64,000 bases of DNA from an uncultured Flavobacteriaceae bacterium (lineage in GTDB: Bacteria; Bacteroidota; Bacteroidia; Flavobacteriales; Flavobacteriaceae), in assembly GCA_913065125.1 (NCBI GenBank), contig CAJYAG010000002.1:496001-560000 (forward strand), given 5' to 3'. This document shows, piece after piece, positions 39,310 to 48,122 of the stretch. Position 1 is the first letter of the stretch. Every line of letters starts with the position of its first letter. The notes beneath the pieces were generated by a model, which saw only the letters and a program-made list of their open reading frames with translations, ran no database searches and was not told where the DNA came from. Both the position numbers and the translations under genes were made by a program.

Positions 39310-41112
39310 TTACTTTTTATCTAACCAATCTTTTCTGTTCTGTAAAACCTCTGGAGAAACTTCTAATCCAGCTTTTTCAAAAGACATAATTGTATAGCTA
39401 GGATCTTTTATCAACGTAACTTTTGCGCTTCTTAATTGGTTATATCTGCTGAATTTAATCGTAACAGTATCTCCAATTTTATAATTGCTTAAAATTGCAT
39501 TTACGGAGTTTCTGCTCCCAACAACGTGATTGTCTATTGCTAAAATTTTATCACCAGAATTGATTCCTGCTTTATAAGCCGGACTTCCAATTTGTGGATT
39601 ATTTCTTACAACACCATTCGAAATTGAAGCTCCAAAAAAGACTTTATTGCTATCTTGTTTTAAAACAACACCTACCTTTTTAAATAAAGGCTCGTAATTT
39701 GGCATTGCACTTTTATAGATAAAATGAGAAAAGAAATAATCTCCAAATAATTTACCAGCGTACTTATTTAAAACATCATTTAAATCACTAATTGAATATG
39801 GTTTTTCTTTCTTTCCGTGCGTTTTCCAAAGCACTTTCATATAACCATCTAAGCTTAAATTTCCTTTTTCGTTACGTAAAGCCAAATCTAACGCCAACCC
39901 TAAAGCACTTCCGTAAGAATAATAAGAAATAAATGTATTTTCTCTATTTACAGGATCAACAGAAGTTGCTGCATCTACAAACGGAGCTTGATAACTCATT
40001 TCTATTGGATTAAAAAAAGATCTTCCTGGAGAATTCCATACATAGTTAAAAGTTCCGTTTAAACTATTTATATAGCTTTCATGAGACATTAAACCTGCTC
40101 TTGTTAGGATTAAGTTTGTATAATAACTGGTAAAACCTTCTGCAAACCATAATTCGCCACTCATATTTGCCTCTTCGAAATTAAAAGGCTCTAAAGATTG
40201 TGGTCTAATTCTTTCCACATTCCAAGCGTGGAAAAATTCATGTGAAACAGTTCCGATATTACCTTTCATTCCGCCATTTGCTAAGGTTCTTGTACTTGTT
40301 AAAACGGTAGAATTTCTGTGTTCCATTCCGTCTCCGCTTGCATTTGGTACATAACAAGCTAAGAACACATATTCACCATAATCAAACTTTGGTAATTCGC
40401 CAAAAACTGCCATTTGTTGTAATACAACTTTTTTAACACTTTCAAAATATTCATCAGCTTCTGCTTCTGTTCCAATATTGTGTAATGCTAATTTTACATT
40501 TAATTTTTCTCCGTCAGATTCAACTTCAAAAGAACGCACAAAATGATCACTCAATTCAGTAGGACTATCCATAAAATACTGCATGTTTGGAGCATAATAG
40601 GTGTTGTCGAACATTGGTTTTAATTGTGTTGCAATTTTCCAGTCTTTTCTTGGATTAAACGTAACCTGAATTGGAGTTTCTTTTAATGATGGTGCAAACA
40701 TAAATGTTGCAGGAATATTTAAATGCGCGTGTGTTTCGTCAATTTGAGCATAAGTTCCTCCGCCTCTATTTGCAAATAGTGTATACGTTACAATTACAGT
40801 TCCGTCATGATTATCTACATCCCATTGATAAGGATTTGGACGCGTAATTTCTAATGCTTCTCCTTTGCTATTTGTAGCTTTTACATTGTACACATTTTTA
40901 GCAAACTCATGAATTGCATATCTTCCCGGAGAAGATCTGCTCATTCTAAAAGAAAATTGACCTTTTTTAATTTTTGTAAACGACACTTTAATTTCTGCTT
41001 CGTGATGCACAGCATTCGGAAATGAAATGTCGTAATTAATATAACTTTGAGCATTACTCATGGTAGTAATACAAAGCGATAACACTAAGATTTTAAGAAT
41101 TTGTAAACGCAT
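39310..41112 (-). CDS. M61 family metallopeptidase with PDZ domain
   Basis: 600 aa exported glycyl-aminopeptidase-like enzyme. Signal peptide (1-21), an N-terminal beta domain (about 25-180), the zinc site VSHEFFHAWNVERIRP (HExxH near 289) with a downstream GELWFAEGFTSYY glutamate (about 322), and a C-terminal PDZ domain (about 480-575, GSPAYKAGINSGDKILAIDN). Family size and order of parts are normal. It stands alone on the minus strand. Confidence 0.92.
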   Translation of the reverse strand: MRLQILKILVLSLCITTMSNAQSYINYDISFPNAVHHEAEIKVSFTKIKKGQFSFRMSRSSPGRYAIHEFAKNVYNVKATNSKGEALEITRPNPYQWDVDNHDGTVIVTYTLFANRGGGTYAQIDETHAHLNIPATFMFAPSLKETPIQVTFNPRKDWKIATQLKPMFDNTYYAPNMQYFMDSPTELSDHFVRSFEVESDGEKLNVKLALHNIGTEAEADEYFESVKKVVLQQMAVFGELPKFDYGEYVFLACYVPNASGDGMEHRNSTVLTSTRTLANGGMKGNIGTVSHEFFHAWNVERIRPQSLEPFNFEEANMSGELWFAEGFTSYYTNLILTRAGLMSHESYINSLNGTFNYVWNSPGRSFFNPIEMSYQAPFVDAATSVDPVNRENTFISYYSYGSALGLALDLALRNEKGNLSLDGYMKVLWKTHGKKEKPYSISDLNDVLNKYAGKLFGDYFFSHFIYKSAMPNYEPLFKKVGVVLKQDSNKVFFGASISNGVVRNNPQIGSPAYKAGINSGDKILAIDNHVVGSRNSVNAILSNYKIGDTVTIKFSRYNQLRSAKVTLIKDPSYTIMSFEKAGLEVSPEVLQNRKDWLDKK

Positions 41113-41156
41113 TTTTATAAGATTTTAAATAGTTCTTCAAAACTACACAAAATTGA

Positions 41157-41363
41157 TCAATCATTTACATATTCTAAAATATCTGATGGCTGACAATCTA
41201 ATGCTTTACAAATAGCTTCTAAAGTAGAAAAACGAATGGCTTTTGCTTTACCTGATTTTAAGATGGATAAGTTAGCAGTTGTAATATTTATTATTTCTGC
41301 CAAGTCTTTACTTTTCATTTTCCGTTTGGCAAGCATTACATCTAAGTTTACAATTATTGCCAT
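41157..41363 (-). CDS. Small Cro/C1-type HTH regulator
   Basis: 68 aa, all of it a helix-turn-helix domain: MLAKRKMKSKDLAEIINITTANLSILKSGKAKAIRF-type helices followed by LEAICKALDCQPSDILEY, matching the YozG/HTH_26 group. The gene starts 2 bp after the upstream DUF2975 gene, a common pairing, so it probably regulates that membrane protein's operon. Confidence 0.88.
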   Translation of the reverse strand: MAIIVNLDVMLAKRKMKSKDLAEIINITTANLSILKSGKAKAIRFSTLEAICKALDCQPSDILEYVND

Positions 41364-41365
41364 GT

Positions 41366-41881
41366 TTAAATTGTTAAATCGTTTTCTGACTGAATGGCAA
41401 TTCCGCGTTTTACAATTTGCGCAAAAATAAAGATGATAACAGATAAGAACACAAAATCGCTTGAGAATAAATACAATTCAAAATCGTGCTTTTTACCAAT
41501 CAATTGCATGTGTGTATTATGAATAATTGCAATGATCCACAGATAAAAAATGCAGTAACTTATTTTTTGCATAAACTTTTGTACATCGATATTAAAAGGA
41601 TGTTCCATGTTTAGTTTCTGCAATAGTTTAATTACCAAATAGGCAATATAAGCTTCTACAGAGAAGAGTAAAATTTTATATCCAATAATAAAAGAATAGT
41701 GTGTAAAGCTATAATTTCTATATTCAATAAGATTCATTCCTTCGTATAAGTCTTTAGATATTGTTGCATTTTCTATGCTCAACAAATAGGTAACTAAAAT
41801 CGCTCCTGCTTTTATCAATAATCCGATAAAAGCAAACCATGAAAAAATTTTCATAATTTTTAATAGTTTTTCTGTTTTCAT
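41366..41881 (-). CDS. DUF2975 membrane protein
   Basis: 171 aa with four predicted membrane helices (about 10-32, 60-82, 100-122, 135-157), typical of DUF2975, with the family-like NPFNIDVQKFM-type cytosolic loop (HPFNIDVQKFMQKISY). Between a zinc-ribbon gene (6 bp upstream) and a small HTH gene (2 bp downstream), forming a three-gene operon. Function unknown. Confidence 0.8.
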   Translation of the reverse strand: MKTEKLLKIMKIFSWFAFIGLLIKAGAILVTYLLSIENATISKDLYEGMNLIEYRNYSFTHYSFIIGYKILLFSVEAYIAYLVIKLLQKLNMEHPFNIDVQKFMQKISYCIFYLWIIAIIHNTHMQLIGKKHDFELYLFSSDFVFLSVIIFIFAQIVKRGIAIQSENDLTI

Positions 41882-41887
41882 AATTTG

Positions 41888-42097
41888 TTATTTTTTATTC
41901 ATAAACCAATGAACGTGCCCGCAATTATCACAGATTAAATTTTGTGCTTTTTTGTTAAGCCAATCGAGTTTAAAAAAAGTTAAAGCAGTTGTATTCATTA
42001 ACGTTTCTCTTTCCCAAAAAGTTTCGTTTTTACAAACAGTACAACTTAACTTGTTCCCTTTTATGGTTCTTTCTTTTGATATAGGTTTTTGTGCCAT
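41888..42097 (-). CDS. Small zinc-ribbon protein
   Basis: 69 aa with two CxxC knuckles (CTVCKNE near 19-22 and CDNCGHVHWF near 58-61) that would bind one zinc ion. First gene of the zinc-ribbon/DUF2975/HTH operon. It could bind nucleic acid or a protein partner; nothing more can be said. Confidence 0.7.
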   Translation of the reverse strand: MAQKPISKERTIKGNKLSCTVCKNETFWERETLMNTTALTFFKLDWLNKKAQNLICDNCGHVHWFMNKK

Positions 42098-42210
42098 GTT
42101 CTATTTTTTACACAGCAAAGATATAAAAATTATTGAATAACAATAATAAATTATTAAAAAAGAATGATTTTATGAATGATAAACAGAATGTATTACAATT
42201 TTAAACCTTA

Positions 42211-43821
42211 TTATTTCTTCTTTTTTAAAGTTGGATAAGTAACACCTAATTGTTCTAAATAGGTATCAAACTTTTTTTCGTTATAATAAAATTTTTCTAG
42301 TTGAGGTCTAAACTGTTTTTGCTTGTCTTTATTTAAATAGATTGGTGGCAAGTCATTAACAGAAATCATTGGTTTATATGAAGTATTTTTACGCTGCACA
42401 TTATTAAAATACTCTTTCGCTTCTTTTAATAAGTTGGGTTTTAATAAAAAATCAATAAGTGTCATTGCCTCTACTTTTGCACCAGCTGTAACTCCTTTGT
42501 GAGCAATTGGAGTTGCCATCGCAATGGCGTTACTCCAATGATGTCCTTGTAAACCAGGAATGTTAGAAGGATATCTTAACGTTACAGTTGGAACCGTCCA
42601 TGAAACATCACCAATATCATCTGAACCACCGCTTACAGGAGATTTTATTGGCAATCCTAAGGAGTTTAATTTTGTGCTTAATCCGCTAATTCTAGTAGAT
42701 TTTACTTCTGTTTGTACAGCTTTCGCTAATATTTGATCCTTTTCTGACCATTTTGGCAATCCAACAGTTTTAATATTTTCATACATGGTTTCTGCAATGG
42801 TTTTATTAAAATGTCTTGGCCAAGCGGTTCCTAAAATTCTGGATCTAACTTTTGTTTTTGTCATTAATGCTGCTCCTTTTGCAACATCATTTGCTTCTTG
42901 ATACATTTCCATAATGCCTTTATAAGTAACATCTCTAAAATAATACCAGATAGATGCAATTGAAGGCACTACATTTGGTTGATCACCAGCATCTGTAAAG
43001 ATAGAATGCGATCTTTTTAATGGATGCAAATGTTCTCTTTTATAATTCCAACCAACATTCATTAATTCAGCAGCATCCAAGGCGCTTCTTCCTCGCCATG
43101 GCGAACCAGCAGAATGCGCAGACTCTCCTTCAAAAGTATATTCTACAGAAATTAATCCTGTACCACGGGCTTCTCCATAAGAAACACCTAAATTACTACT
43201 AACATGAGTAAAAATACACATGTCTATTTTATCAAAAAGTCCATCTCTAGTGTACCAAGCTTTTGCAGCAACTAATTCTTCAGCAATTCCTGGCCATAAA
43301 ATAAGTGTTCCACCAATATTTTCACGTTCCATTATTTTTTTTACAGCTAAAACAGCCGTAATATTTAATGGGATTCCGGAGTTGTGTCCTTCTCCGTGAC
43401 CGGGAGCTCCTTCAACAATTGGTTTGTGATAAGCAACTCCTGGATATTGTGATGCTTTCGGAATACAATCTACATCGCTTCCTAACGCAATTACAGGTCC
43501 GTCTCCATTAGACCATTTTGCAAACCATGCAGTTGGAATTCCAGAAACCGATTCTTCAATTTCAAATCCGTTTTGTTTTAAAATTCCGGTTAAATATTTA
43601 GATGATTCATATTCTTGAAAACCAAGCTCTGAGAAACTAAAGATTTTATCAACCATTACTTGAGATTGTTTATGGTTGGCTTCTACAATTTGTGAAACTT
43701 CTTTTTTTAAAGCTTCTATTTTTCTTTTGCTCCATTTTTTTTGAGCTTGAGAAAGTTGAGAAGTTCCTAGAAAAAGTAAACATAAAATTACTGCGAGTTT
43801 TTTGGTAAGACTTGTAAACAT
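42211..43821 (-). CDS. M20-type amidohydrolase (AbgB-like)
   Basis: 536 aa with a signal peptide (1-26, LSQAQ), so periplasmic. Metal-binding and catalytic regions: SDVDCIPKASQ, GHGEGHNSGIPLNITAVLAVK, and WPGIAEELVAAKAW, with a C-terminal SGGSDDIGDVSW motif that in AbgB-type enzymes carries a metal ligand. The dimerisation domain (about 225-345, TGLISVEYTFEGESAHSAGSPWRGRSALDAAEL) is complete. Likely hydrolyses an N-acyl or aminobenzoyl-glutamate-like amide; the substrate is not known. It is the last ordinary gene before the cassette array. Confidence 0.88.
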   Translation of the reverse strand: MFTSLTKKLAVILCLLFLGTSQLSQAQKKWSKRKIEALKKEVSQIVEANHKQSQVMVDKIFSFSELGFQEYESSKYLTGILKQNGFEIEESVSGIPTAWFAKWSNGDGPVIALGSDVDCIPKASQYPGVAYHKPIVEGAPGHGEGHNSGIPLNITAVLAVKKIMERENIGGTLILWPGIAEELVAAKAWYTRDGLFDKIDMCIFTHVSSNLGVSYGEARGTGLISVEYTFEGESAHSAGSPWRGRSALDAAELMNVGWNYKREHLHPLKRSHSIFTDAGDQPNVVPSIASIWYYFRDVTYKGIMEMYQEANDVAKGAALMTKTKVRSRILGTAWPRHFNKTIAETMYENIKTVGLPKWSEKDQILAKAVQTEVKSTRISGLSTKLNSLGLPIKSPVSGGSDDIGDVSWTVPTVTLRYPSNIPGLQGHHWSNAIAMATPIAHKGVTAGAKVEAMTLIDFLLKPNLLKEAKEYFNNVQRKNTSYKPMISVNDLPPIYLNKDKQKQFRPQLEKFYYNEKKFDTYLEQLGVTYPTLKKKK

Positions 43822-44044
43822 GGATTAGTTTTTTTATTAGCAAAACAATCGGATTACTTAAAATGTTGTTATGCTGAGTTTTGCAACCAAGTTACTAAAA
43901 AAATGAGAATCAAAGAATTATTTATAAGCTTCAAAAGTAATTGGATATTCGAAATAATATTTAAAAAGACTCTTAAATGACTTTTTTCCTTAATGTACTA
44001 ATGTTAAAAAAAGCGATTTTTGGCTTTTTTTAATTTTTTGCTAC
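43822..44044. other. Gene-free junction between chromosome and cassette array
   Basis: AT-rich DNA upstream of the amidohydrolase gene. I see no gene and no clear promoter. It ends directly at the first repeated site of the array at 44045. Confidence 0.6.
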
Positions 44045-44170
44045 GACGTGTTTGTGTTATGATTAGTTACGGAAAAGTGCGTGAGCAATTTTCCGCCGTT
44101 GCACTAAGATAATTAATTCGCGTGAATTTCCGACAGGGAAGTTCCGCAGCAATTAATTATACACGGTGTT
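44045..44170 (-). repeat. attC-like site 1 (class B, distal end)
   Basis: Leftmost site, 126 bp. Its outer left base is changed (GAC in place of AAC), as if decayed or terminal. It contains the class B hairpin GAATTTCC/GGAAGTTC-like and ends ACACGGTGTT next to cassette 1. Confidence 0.75.
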
Positions 44171-44184
44171 GTAACCAGTTGTTT

Positions 44185-44850
44185 TCAGAAACTAAATGTT
44201 CGTTCCTGTCTTTTCATTCTCATATCCAAAATGATTCCAATTCCGATTATTAATAAAGCAACTGAAATCACTCCAATTTTAATACTATAATCGATATTTT
44301 TTTGAACAGCAAAAGCTACAGCAAATGAAAGTCCAAAACTTGTTGCCCAAGTCGTGTAATAATTTTTTGGTACAAAACGCAATTTATTTTTTAAGTATTT
44401 TCTAAATTTTGTCAGTTTATGTTTGAACATTTCATTACTAAATGATGGTATTTTTTCAAGTTCTAAATATTGTAGGTAACTTTCAATTCCTTCTTTCTGC
44501 CTAGTACTTAAATCCTTTTCTTTTAGTTTCTGTAAAATTCCTATAAATCTTTCAAATGTTTTTATTTCCGATTTTTCATTTGTTTTAGAAAGTTGTTTTT
44601 TTAGAAAAATAATAGTTGCTTTTAAATCGCTCGTTTCCGTCACAGAATTTGAACCAATCAATTCAGTCAATTCTACATCTAACGCAATTGCTATTCTTTT
44701 AATCGTTTCGCCTGTTGGTTCCGATTCATTATTCTCAATTCTTTGGATTGTCCTCAAACTTACTCGTGATTCATCAGCTAAATATTCTTGAGACATTCCT
44801 CTAAGTGCTCTTAATTCCTTTAATCTTTTTGCTAAAATTTTAGATTCCAT
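44185..44850 (-). CDS. Cassette 1: XRE-family regulator with membrane anchor
   Basis: 221 aa. The N-terminal 65 residues are a Cro/C1 helix-turn-helix (RLKELRALRGMSQEYLADESRVSLRTIQRIEN), followed by a helical linker (about 75-150) and two C-terminal membrane helices (about 166-182 and 188-206). This looks like a membrane-tethered transcription regulator. Its stop is 14 bp from site 1. A -7 box TACTTTTG (44875-44882, minus strand) and a palindrome CGTCAA-G-TTGACG (44907-44919) lie upstream and may be its own promoter and operator. Confidence 0.75.
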   Translation of the reverse strand: MESKILAKRLKELRALRGMSQEYLADESRVSLRTIQRIENNESEPTGETIKRIAIALDVELTELIGSNSVTETSDLKATIIFLKKQLSKTNEKSEIKTFERFIGILQKLKEKDLSTRQKEGIESYLQYLELEKIPSFSNEMFKHKLTKFRKYLKNKLRFVPKNYYTTWATSFGLSFAVAFAVQKNIDYSIKIGVISVALLIIGIGIILDMRMKRQERTFSF

Positions 44851-44874
44851 TTTTAATGTATTTATTGTTCATAG

Positions 44875-44919
44875 CAAAAGTATATAGTGTTCCTTATCAG
44901 TAGTTGCGTCAAGTTGACG
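44875..44919 (-). promoter_or_regulatory. Promoter and candidate operator of cassette 1
   Basis: -7 box TACTTTTG on the minus strand (44875-44882), and a perfect 6-bp inverted repeat CGTCAA/TTGACG with one base between at 44907-44919, in or just upstream of the -33 region. A good -33 TTG at the right distance is not seen. Confidence 0.4.
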
Positions 44920-44941
44920 TCATCTTTGCGCCAATTGGTTA

Positions 44942-45066
44942 CGGGGTGTTTGTGTATGGTTTGTTGCGTGGTTTAAGCAACTAATTTAGCAAATAAAAAC
45001 CGAATAGAAAATCCGCGAGGATTTTCGTAAGTAGGCGAAAACTAGCCATTAATTATACACGGTGTT
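44942..45066 (-). repeat. attC-like site 2 (class A)
   Basis: 125 bp; hairpin GAAAATCC-GCGA-GGATTTTC inside. The left arm is altered (ACGGGG in place of AACGTG). Separates cassettes 1 and 2. Confidence 0.8.
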
Positions 45067-45092
45067 GTAAGTAGTATTTTTCTTGCATCTTG

Positions 45093-45638
45093 TCAATAAT
45101 TCGCAATTTCGTCCATATAAAAATTGGTCAATTTTAGTTTTTTAAACTCTTTATATACTTTTCGTTTATTAGTTGAAATAAAAACAATTCCGCAATTTGC
45201 ACTTGTTCCGTATAAAACTTGTCTTTTGTCATCAGTCCAAACTTCTAAATCAGAAATATTATTTCTAGTTATTAGTTCCGACACCGAATTTGTTAATTCT
45301 GCATTTATTGGATTTTCTATTCGGAATGCAATTTGTTTGTTTTTATATTTAACAACATAAAGCGGTTTACAGAATCCTTTAGTTCTAATTTTTCGAATAC
45401 TATCCAATTTTGGTATTCTCTCCACAGTTATTCCATCTGGAAATCCCCATTCAATATAAACGTTTAAGTCTTGAATCAGTCTTTGGTTTATGAAATCAAT
45501 TTTTTCGGTCAGTTTTTCAGTTGTCTTAAGTGATTGAAACCACAAATCATTATCATTTTCAGTCAAAATCAGTTTTTCATTTTGAGCTAAACTGCAAATT
45601 GATTTCAGAATTAATAATGTGAGCAAAAAGTGTTTCAT
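45093..45638 (-). CDS. Cassette 2: exported protein, TonB-plug-like end
   Basis: 181 aa with a signal peptide (1-18, SLAQ). Near the C-terminus (about 147-163) is VLYGTSANCGIVFISTNKR, which resembles the (I/L)YGxxxxxGVIxITTKK strand at the end of TonB-receptor plug domains, but there is no barrel. I do not recognise the rest. The leader is only 12 bp from site 3, leaving no room for a promoter inside the cassette. Confidence 0.65.
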   Translation of the reverse strand: MKHFLLTLLILKSICSLAQNEKLILTENDNDLWFQSLKTTEKLTEKIDFINQRLIQDLNVYIEWGFPDGITVERIPKLDSIRKIRTKGFCKPLYVVKYKNKQIAFRIENPINAELTNSVSELITRNNISDLEVWTDDKRQVLYGTSANCGIVFISTNKRKVYKEFKKLKLTNFYMDEIANY

Positions 45639-45650
45639 AATATTACTTAC

Positions 45651-45774
45651 AACGTGTTTGTATAAGATTAGTTGCGTGGTTTAAGCACCTAATTTAGCAA
45701 ATAAAAACCGAATAGAAAATCCGCTAGGACTTTCGTAAGTAGGCCAGCACTAGCAATAAATTATATACGGTGTT
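45651..45774 (-). repeat. attC-like site 3 (class A)
   Basis: 124 bp; hairpin GAAAATCC-GCTA-GGACTTTC with one mismatch. Separates cassettes 2 and 3. Confidence 0.85.
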
Positions 45775-45786
45775 GGCTTTAGTTTT

Positions 45787-46383
45787 TTAGTTTTCTGCAA
45801 ATTTTATTAATGGTTTTATATTTCCATTGTCAGCTTTTCTTAATGCTATGATATACTCTTTTCTTGTTTCATCTGCTCTAACCATATTTGACTTGTGCCA
45901 GCTGAAAATTTCTTTTCCGAAAATAGATTCAATAATTATATCAGCCATCATTCTTGAGTGTCTACCATTTCCATTAGGAAAGCAGTGAATTGCTACGATT
46001 CTATGTTTAAATCTAATAGCAATTTCTTTAGGCGAATAAGTCTTGTTTTCTAGCCAATATTTAGTGTCATCAATTAGATTTTTCAGTTCTATTCCGATTT
46101 GAGTCCATCTTATTCCAATGTTTTTGTCAGTCTTTCTAAATTCACCTGCCCATTTCCAAACATCGCCGTACATTTTTTTGTGTAAATCTTTTATAAACTT
46201 TTCAGTCAATATTTTTTCAGGTTTTAAATTAGCTCGAATAGTCCATTCTACAGCTTTTTCAATATTTAACTGTTCAAATTCATCGAGTTCTTTTTGCGTT
46301 GTTATTGATTTTATTTTTAGACCTTCTTTTTCGTCTTCATCTAAGGGTGTTTGGCCATCTGCGTATTTTAAATCTAATCCCAT
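45787..46383 (-). CDS. Cassette 3: Fic-domain protein (mobile mystery protein B)
   Basis: 198 aa AMP-transferase-like Fic protein. The catalytic loop HCFPNGNGRHSR (residues 133-144) fits HxFxxGNGRxxR with N in place of the usual acidic residue. It matches the family known as mobile mystery protein B, always paired with mobile mystery protein A; the partner lies upstream and overlaps by 10 bp. The two form a toxin-antitoxin-like module. The stop is 12 bp from site 3. Whether it AMPylates a target or has lost activity because of the changed acidic residue cannot be told. Confidence 0.88.
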   Translation of the reverse strand: MGLDLKYADGQTPLDEDEKEGLKIKSITTQKELDEFEQLNIEKAVEWTIRANLKPEKILTEKFIKDLHKKMYGDVWKWAGEFRKTDKNIGIRWTQIGIELKNLIDDTKYWLENKTYSPKEIAIRFKHRIVAIHCFPNGNGRHSRMMADIIIESIFGKEIFSWHKSNMVRADETRKEYIIALRKADNGNIKPLIKFAEN

Positions 46384-46835
46384 AATGACTTTTTCATTTC
46401 CCTTTTTATTTCATTAGTCAAGTCATTTATTGAATGTTCAATTTTATCCTCACTGATTCCTTGGTCCTCTAATTTCATATTTTGATTGGTCCTTAAAACA
46501 ATTTTACGGGCCAGTTTTTCAGCCTTTAAGTTGATTAGACTTTCGATGGTCCCATCTTTAGGAATAAAACCATAGATAAATTTCATATTCAAGGCATTGC
46601 CAACATCCTTTAGTTTATTGATGGTTATCTGACCTGTAGCTTCACGGTCCTCCATTTTTTGAATAGCTCCTTTAGTCAAGTTAAGTTTGGTCCCTAATTG
46701 GTCCCTTGTCATATTAAGAGTGGTTCTAATAGTATTTACCCACCCTTTTTGTGGGACCAGGACCATTCCTGCATCTTTAAAATTAGCCAGTTTTTGATCT
46801 AATTGTTCTATGAGTAGTTTTTTCTTGTTTCTCAT
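46374..46835 (-). CDS. Cassette 3: HTH partner (mobile mystery protein A)
   Basis: 153 aa with a central helix-turn-helix (about 30-80: MTRDQLGTKLNLTKGAIQKMEDREATGQITINKLKDVG-type, shown here by its ends) and a helical C-terminus. It matches mobile mystery protein A, the partner of the Fic protein. First gene of the cassette, and likely the autorepressor that binds the four ATACnnATnnGTAT sites just upstream, one of which sits between its -33 and -7 boxes. Confidence 0.88.
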   Translation of the reverse strand: MRNKKKLLIEQLDQKLANFKDAGMVLVPQKGWVNTIRTTLNMTRDQLGTKLNLTKGAIQKMEDREATGQITINKLKDVGNALNMKFIYGFIPKDGTIESLINLKAEKLARKIVLRTNQNMKLEDQGISEDKIEHSINDLTNEIKREMKKSLWD

Positions 46836-46848
46836 TTGTTAACATTTT

Positions 46849-46957
46849 ATACATATAAGTATGTAAATTAAAACAAAAGTATACAAATATGTATAAATAA
46901 ACAAAAAAAGAATACTCATATGTATTCTTTTGTGTAAATAATCATACAAATATGTAT
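46849..46957 (-). promoter_or_regulatory. Four phased operators and promoter of cassette 3
   Basis: ATACnnATnnGTAT occurs at 46849-46862, 46881-46894, 46912-46925 and 46944-46957, 31-32 bp apart (three helical turns), so all lie on one face of the DNA. On the minus strand a -7 box TACTTTTG (46874-46881) and a -33 TTTG (46902-46905) are 20 bp apart, with the second operator between them and the first just after the predicted start of transcription. Confidence 0.75.
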
Positions 46958-46997
46958 GAATAAGCTTGTCTAAAAGGTTCTGATTTAAATTAAAGCC

Positions 46998-47123
46998 AAC
47001 GTGTTTGTGTTATGATTATTTGCGGTTTAAAGTGCTTTACACTTTCCGCCGTAGCGGAAAGATAATTAATTCGCGTGAATTTCCGACAGGGAAATTCCGC
47101 CGTAATTAATTATACACGGTGTT
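46998..47123 (-). repeat. attC-like site 4 (class B)
   Basis: 126 bp; two hairpins, CTTTCCGC-CGTA-GCGGAAAG and GAATTTCC-GACAG-GGAAATTC. Separates cassettes 3 and 4. Confidence 0.88.
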
Positions 47124-47136
47124 AGCGGTAGTTTTT

Positions 47137-48048
47137 TTATTTGTATTTACTCAACTCTAAAATTTTGTTCGCCTCAAGATTTGTCCAGTTGACTGCTTTC
47201 AGATTTTTGTTGTTTATCAATGCTGTTAACACAATGTCGTAACCTAGTGAGTAACCACCCGAAATAGGATATTTTCTTGACCCAAACATGACCTCTATTT
47301 GATAGCTCATGTCTTCGCTTTGTAAGTTAGGTTTGATTTTTTCCCATAATTCTGATTTTTGATTTTCAGTCAAAGCCATTGTCCAAGGGGCTATTACCTC
47401 TGGGTAAAGCAAGTGAGCGAAATAGTCGCCTCTTCCTTCAAATACCAAGTAGTCAAGTAATGTCCATTTTGCTAATTTTCCAAAGTTCACATTTGTCCAA
47501 TAGGCATGATTAAATTCGTGTGCAACTGCATACTCAAGCATATTTTCCCAACCCAATATGTCAGGTTCAATTGTCAAAATGATTTGTTTAGAACCCGCTG
47601 TCAAACCCATTATTCCACTCATTCCATCTATAATCTTTCTGTTCTCGGGATTTACTGGCATTATATAAATGGTCAAACTATCATTGTCAATATTTCCTCG
47701 GCTCATTTTTAATGCTCCAATTATTTTGGTTTTTATTAACTCACGATTTTCGTCAATTTTGTCAATTGATTTTTTTAATTCAGAGGTGTTTTGTATTGGT
47801 GGTGCAAAAAAATCCTTAACGATGAAAGCATATTCACTTTTTTGAAAGTATTTGTCATAGATTGAATTTTGTATTACCTCCTTGTAAATGCTATCTCTAT
47901 TATTATCATCCACGTTTACCTTTTCTATGAAGGTAGTGTAATAGTCAGTTAAGAAAATAATTTTGTCCGAAGTAGTTTGTCCAAAGGCGGTAGATAAGTT
48001 TGCTGATAATATTATAGCCAACAATATAATTTGAATATTCCTTTTCAC
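47137..48048 (-). CDS. Cassette 4: exported putative zinc metalloprotease (DUF2268-like)
   Basis: 303 aa with a signal peptide (1-23, TAFGQ). The zinc site HEFNH at 177-181 follows YAVA, and a downstream LVFEGRGDYFAHLLYPE supplies a third ligand (Glu near 204), the arrangement seen in DUF2268 proteins. Probably periplasmic or secreted. The stop is 13 bp from site 4. Substrate unknown; family assignment is from motif memory and could be off. Confidence 0.7.
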   Translation of the reverse strand: MKRNIQIILLAIILSANLSTAFGQTTSDKIIFLTDYYTTFIEKVNVDDNNRDSIYKEVIQNSIYDKYFQKSEYAFIVKDFFAPPIQNTSELKKSIDKIDENRELIKTKIIGALKMSRGNIDNDSLTIYIMPVNPENRKIIDGMSGIMGLTAGSKQIILTIEPDILGWENMLEYAVAHEFNHAYWTNVNFGKLAKWTLLDYLVFEGRGDYFAHLLYPEVIAPWTMALTENQKSELWEKIKPNLQSEDMSYQIEVMFGSRKYPISGGYSLGYDIVLTALINNKNLKAVNWTNLEANKILELSKYK

Positions 48049-48122
48049 CTGTAAGTCTCGTTTTATATATGACGATTAACGTGTTAAAATGTTACAGTCT
48101 GTCGTGCTCTAAAATTACCGCT

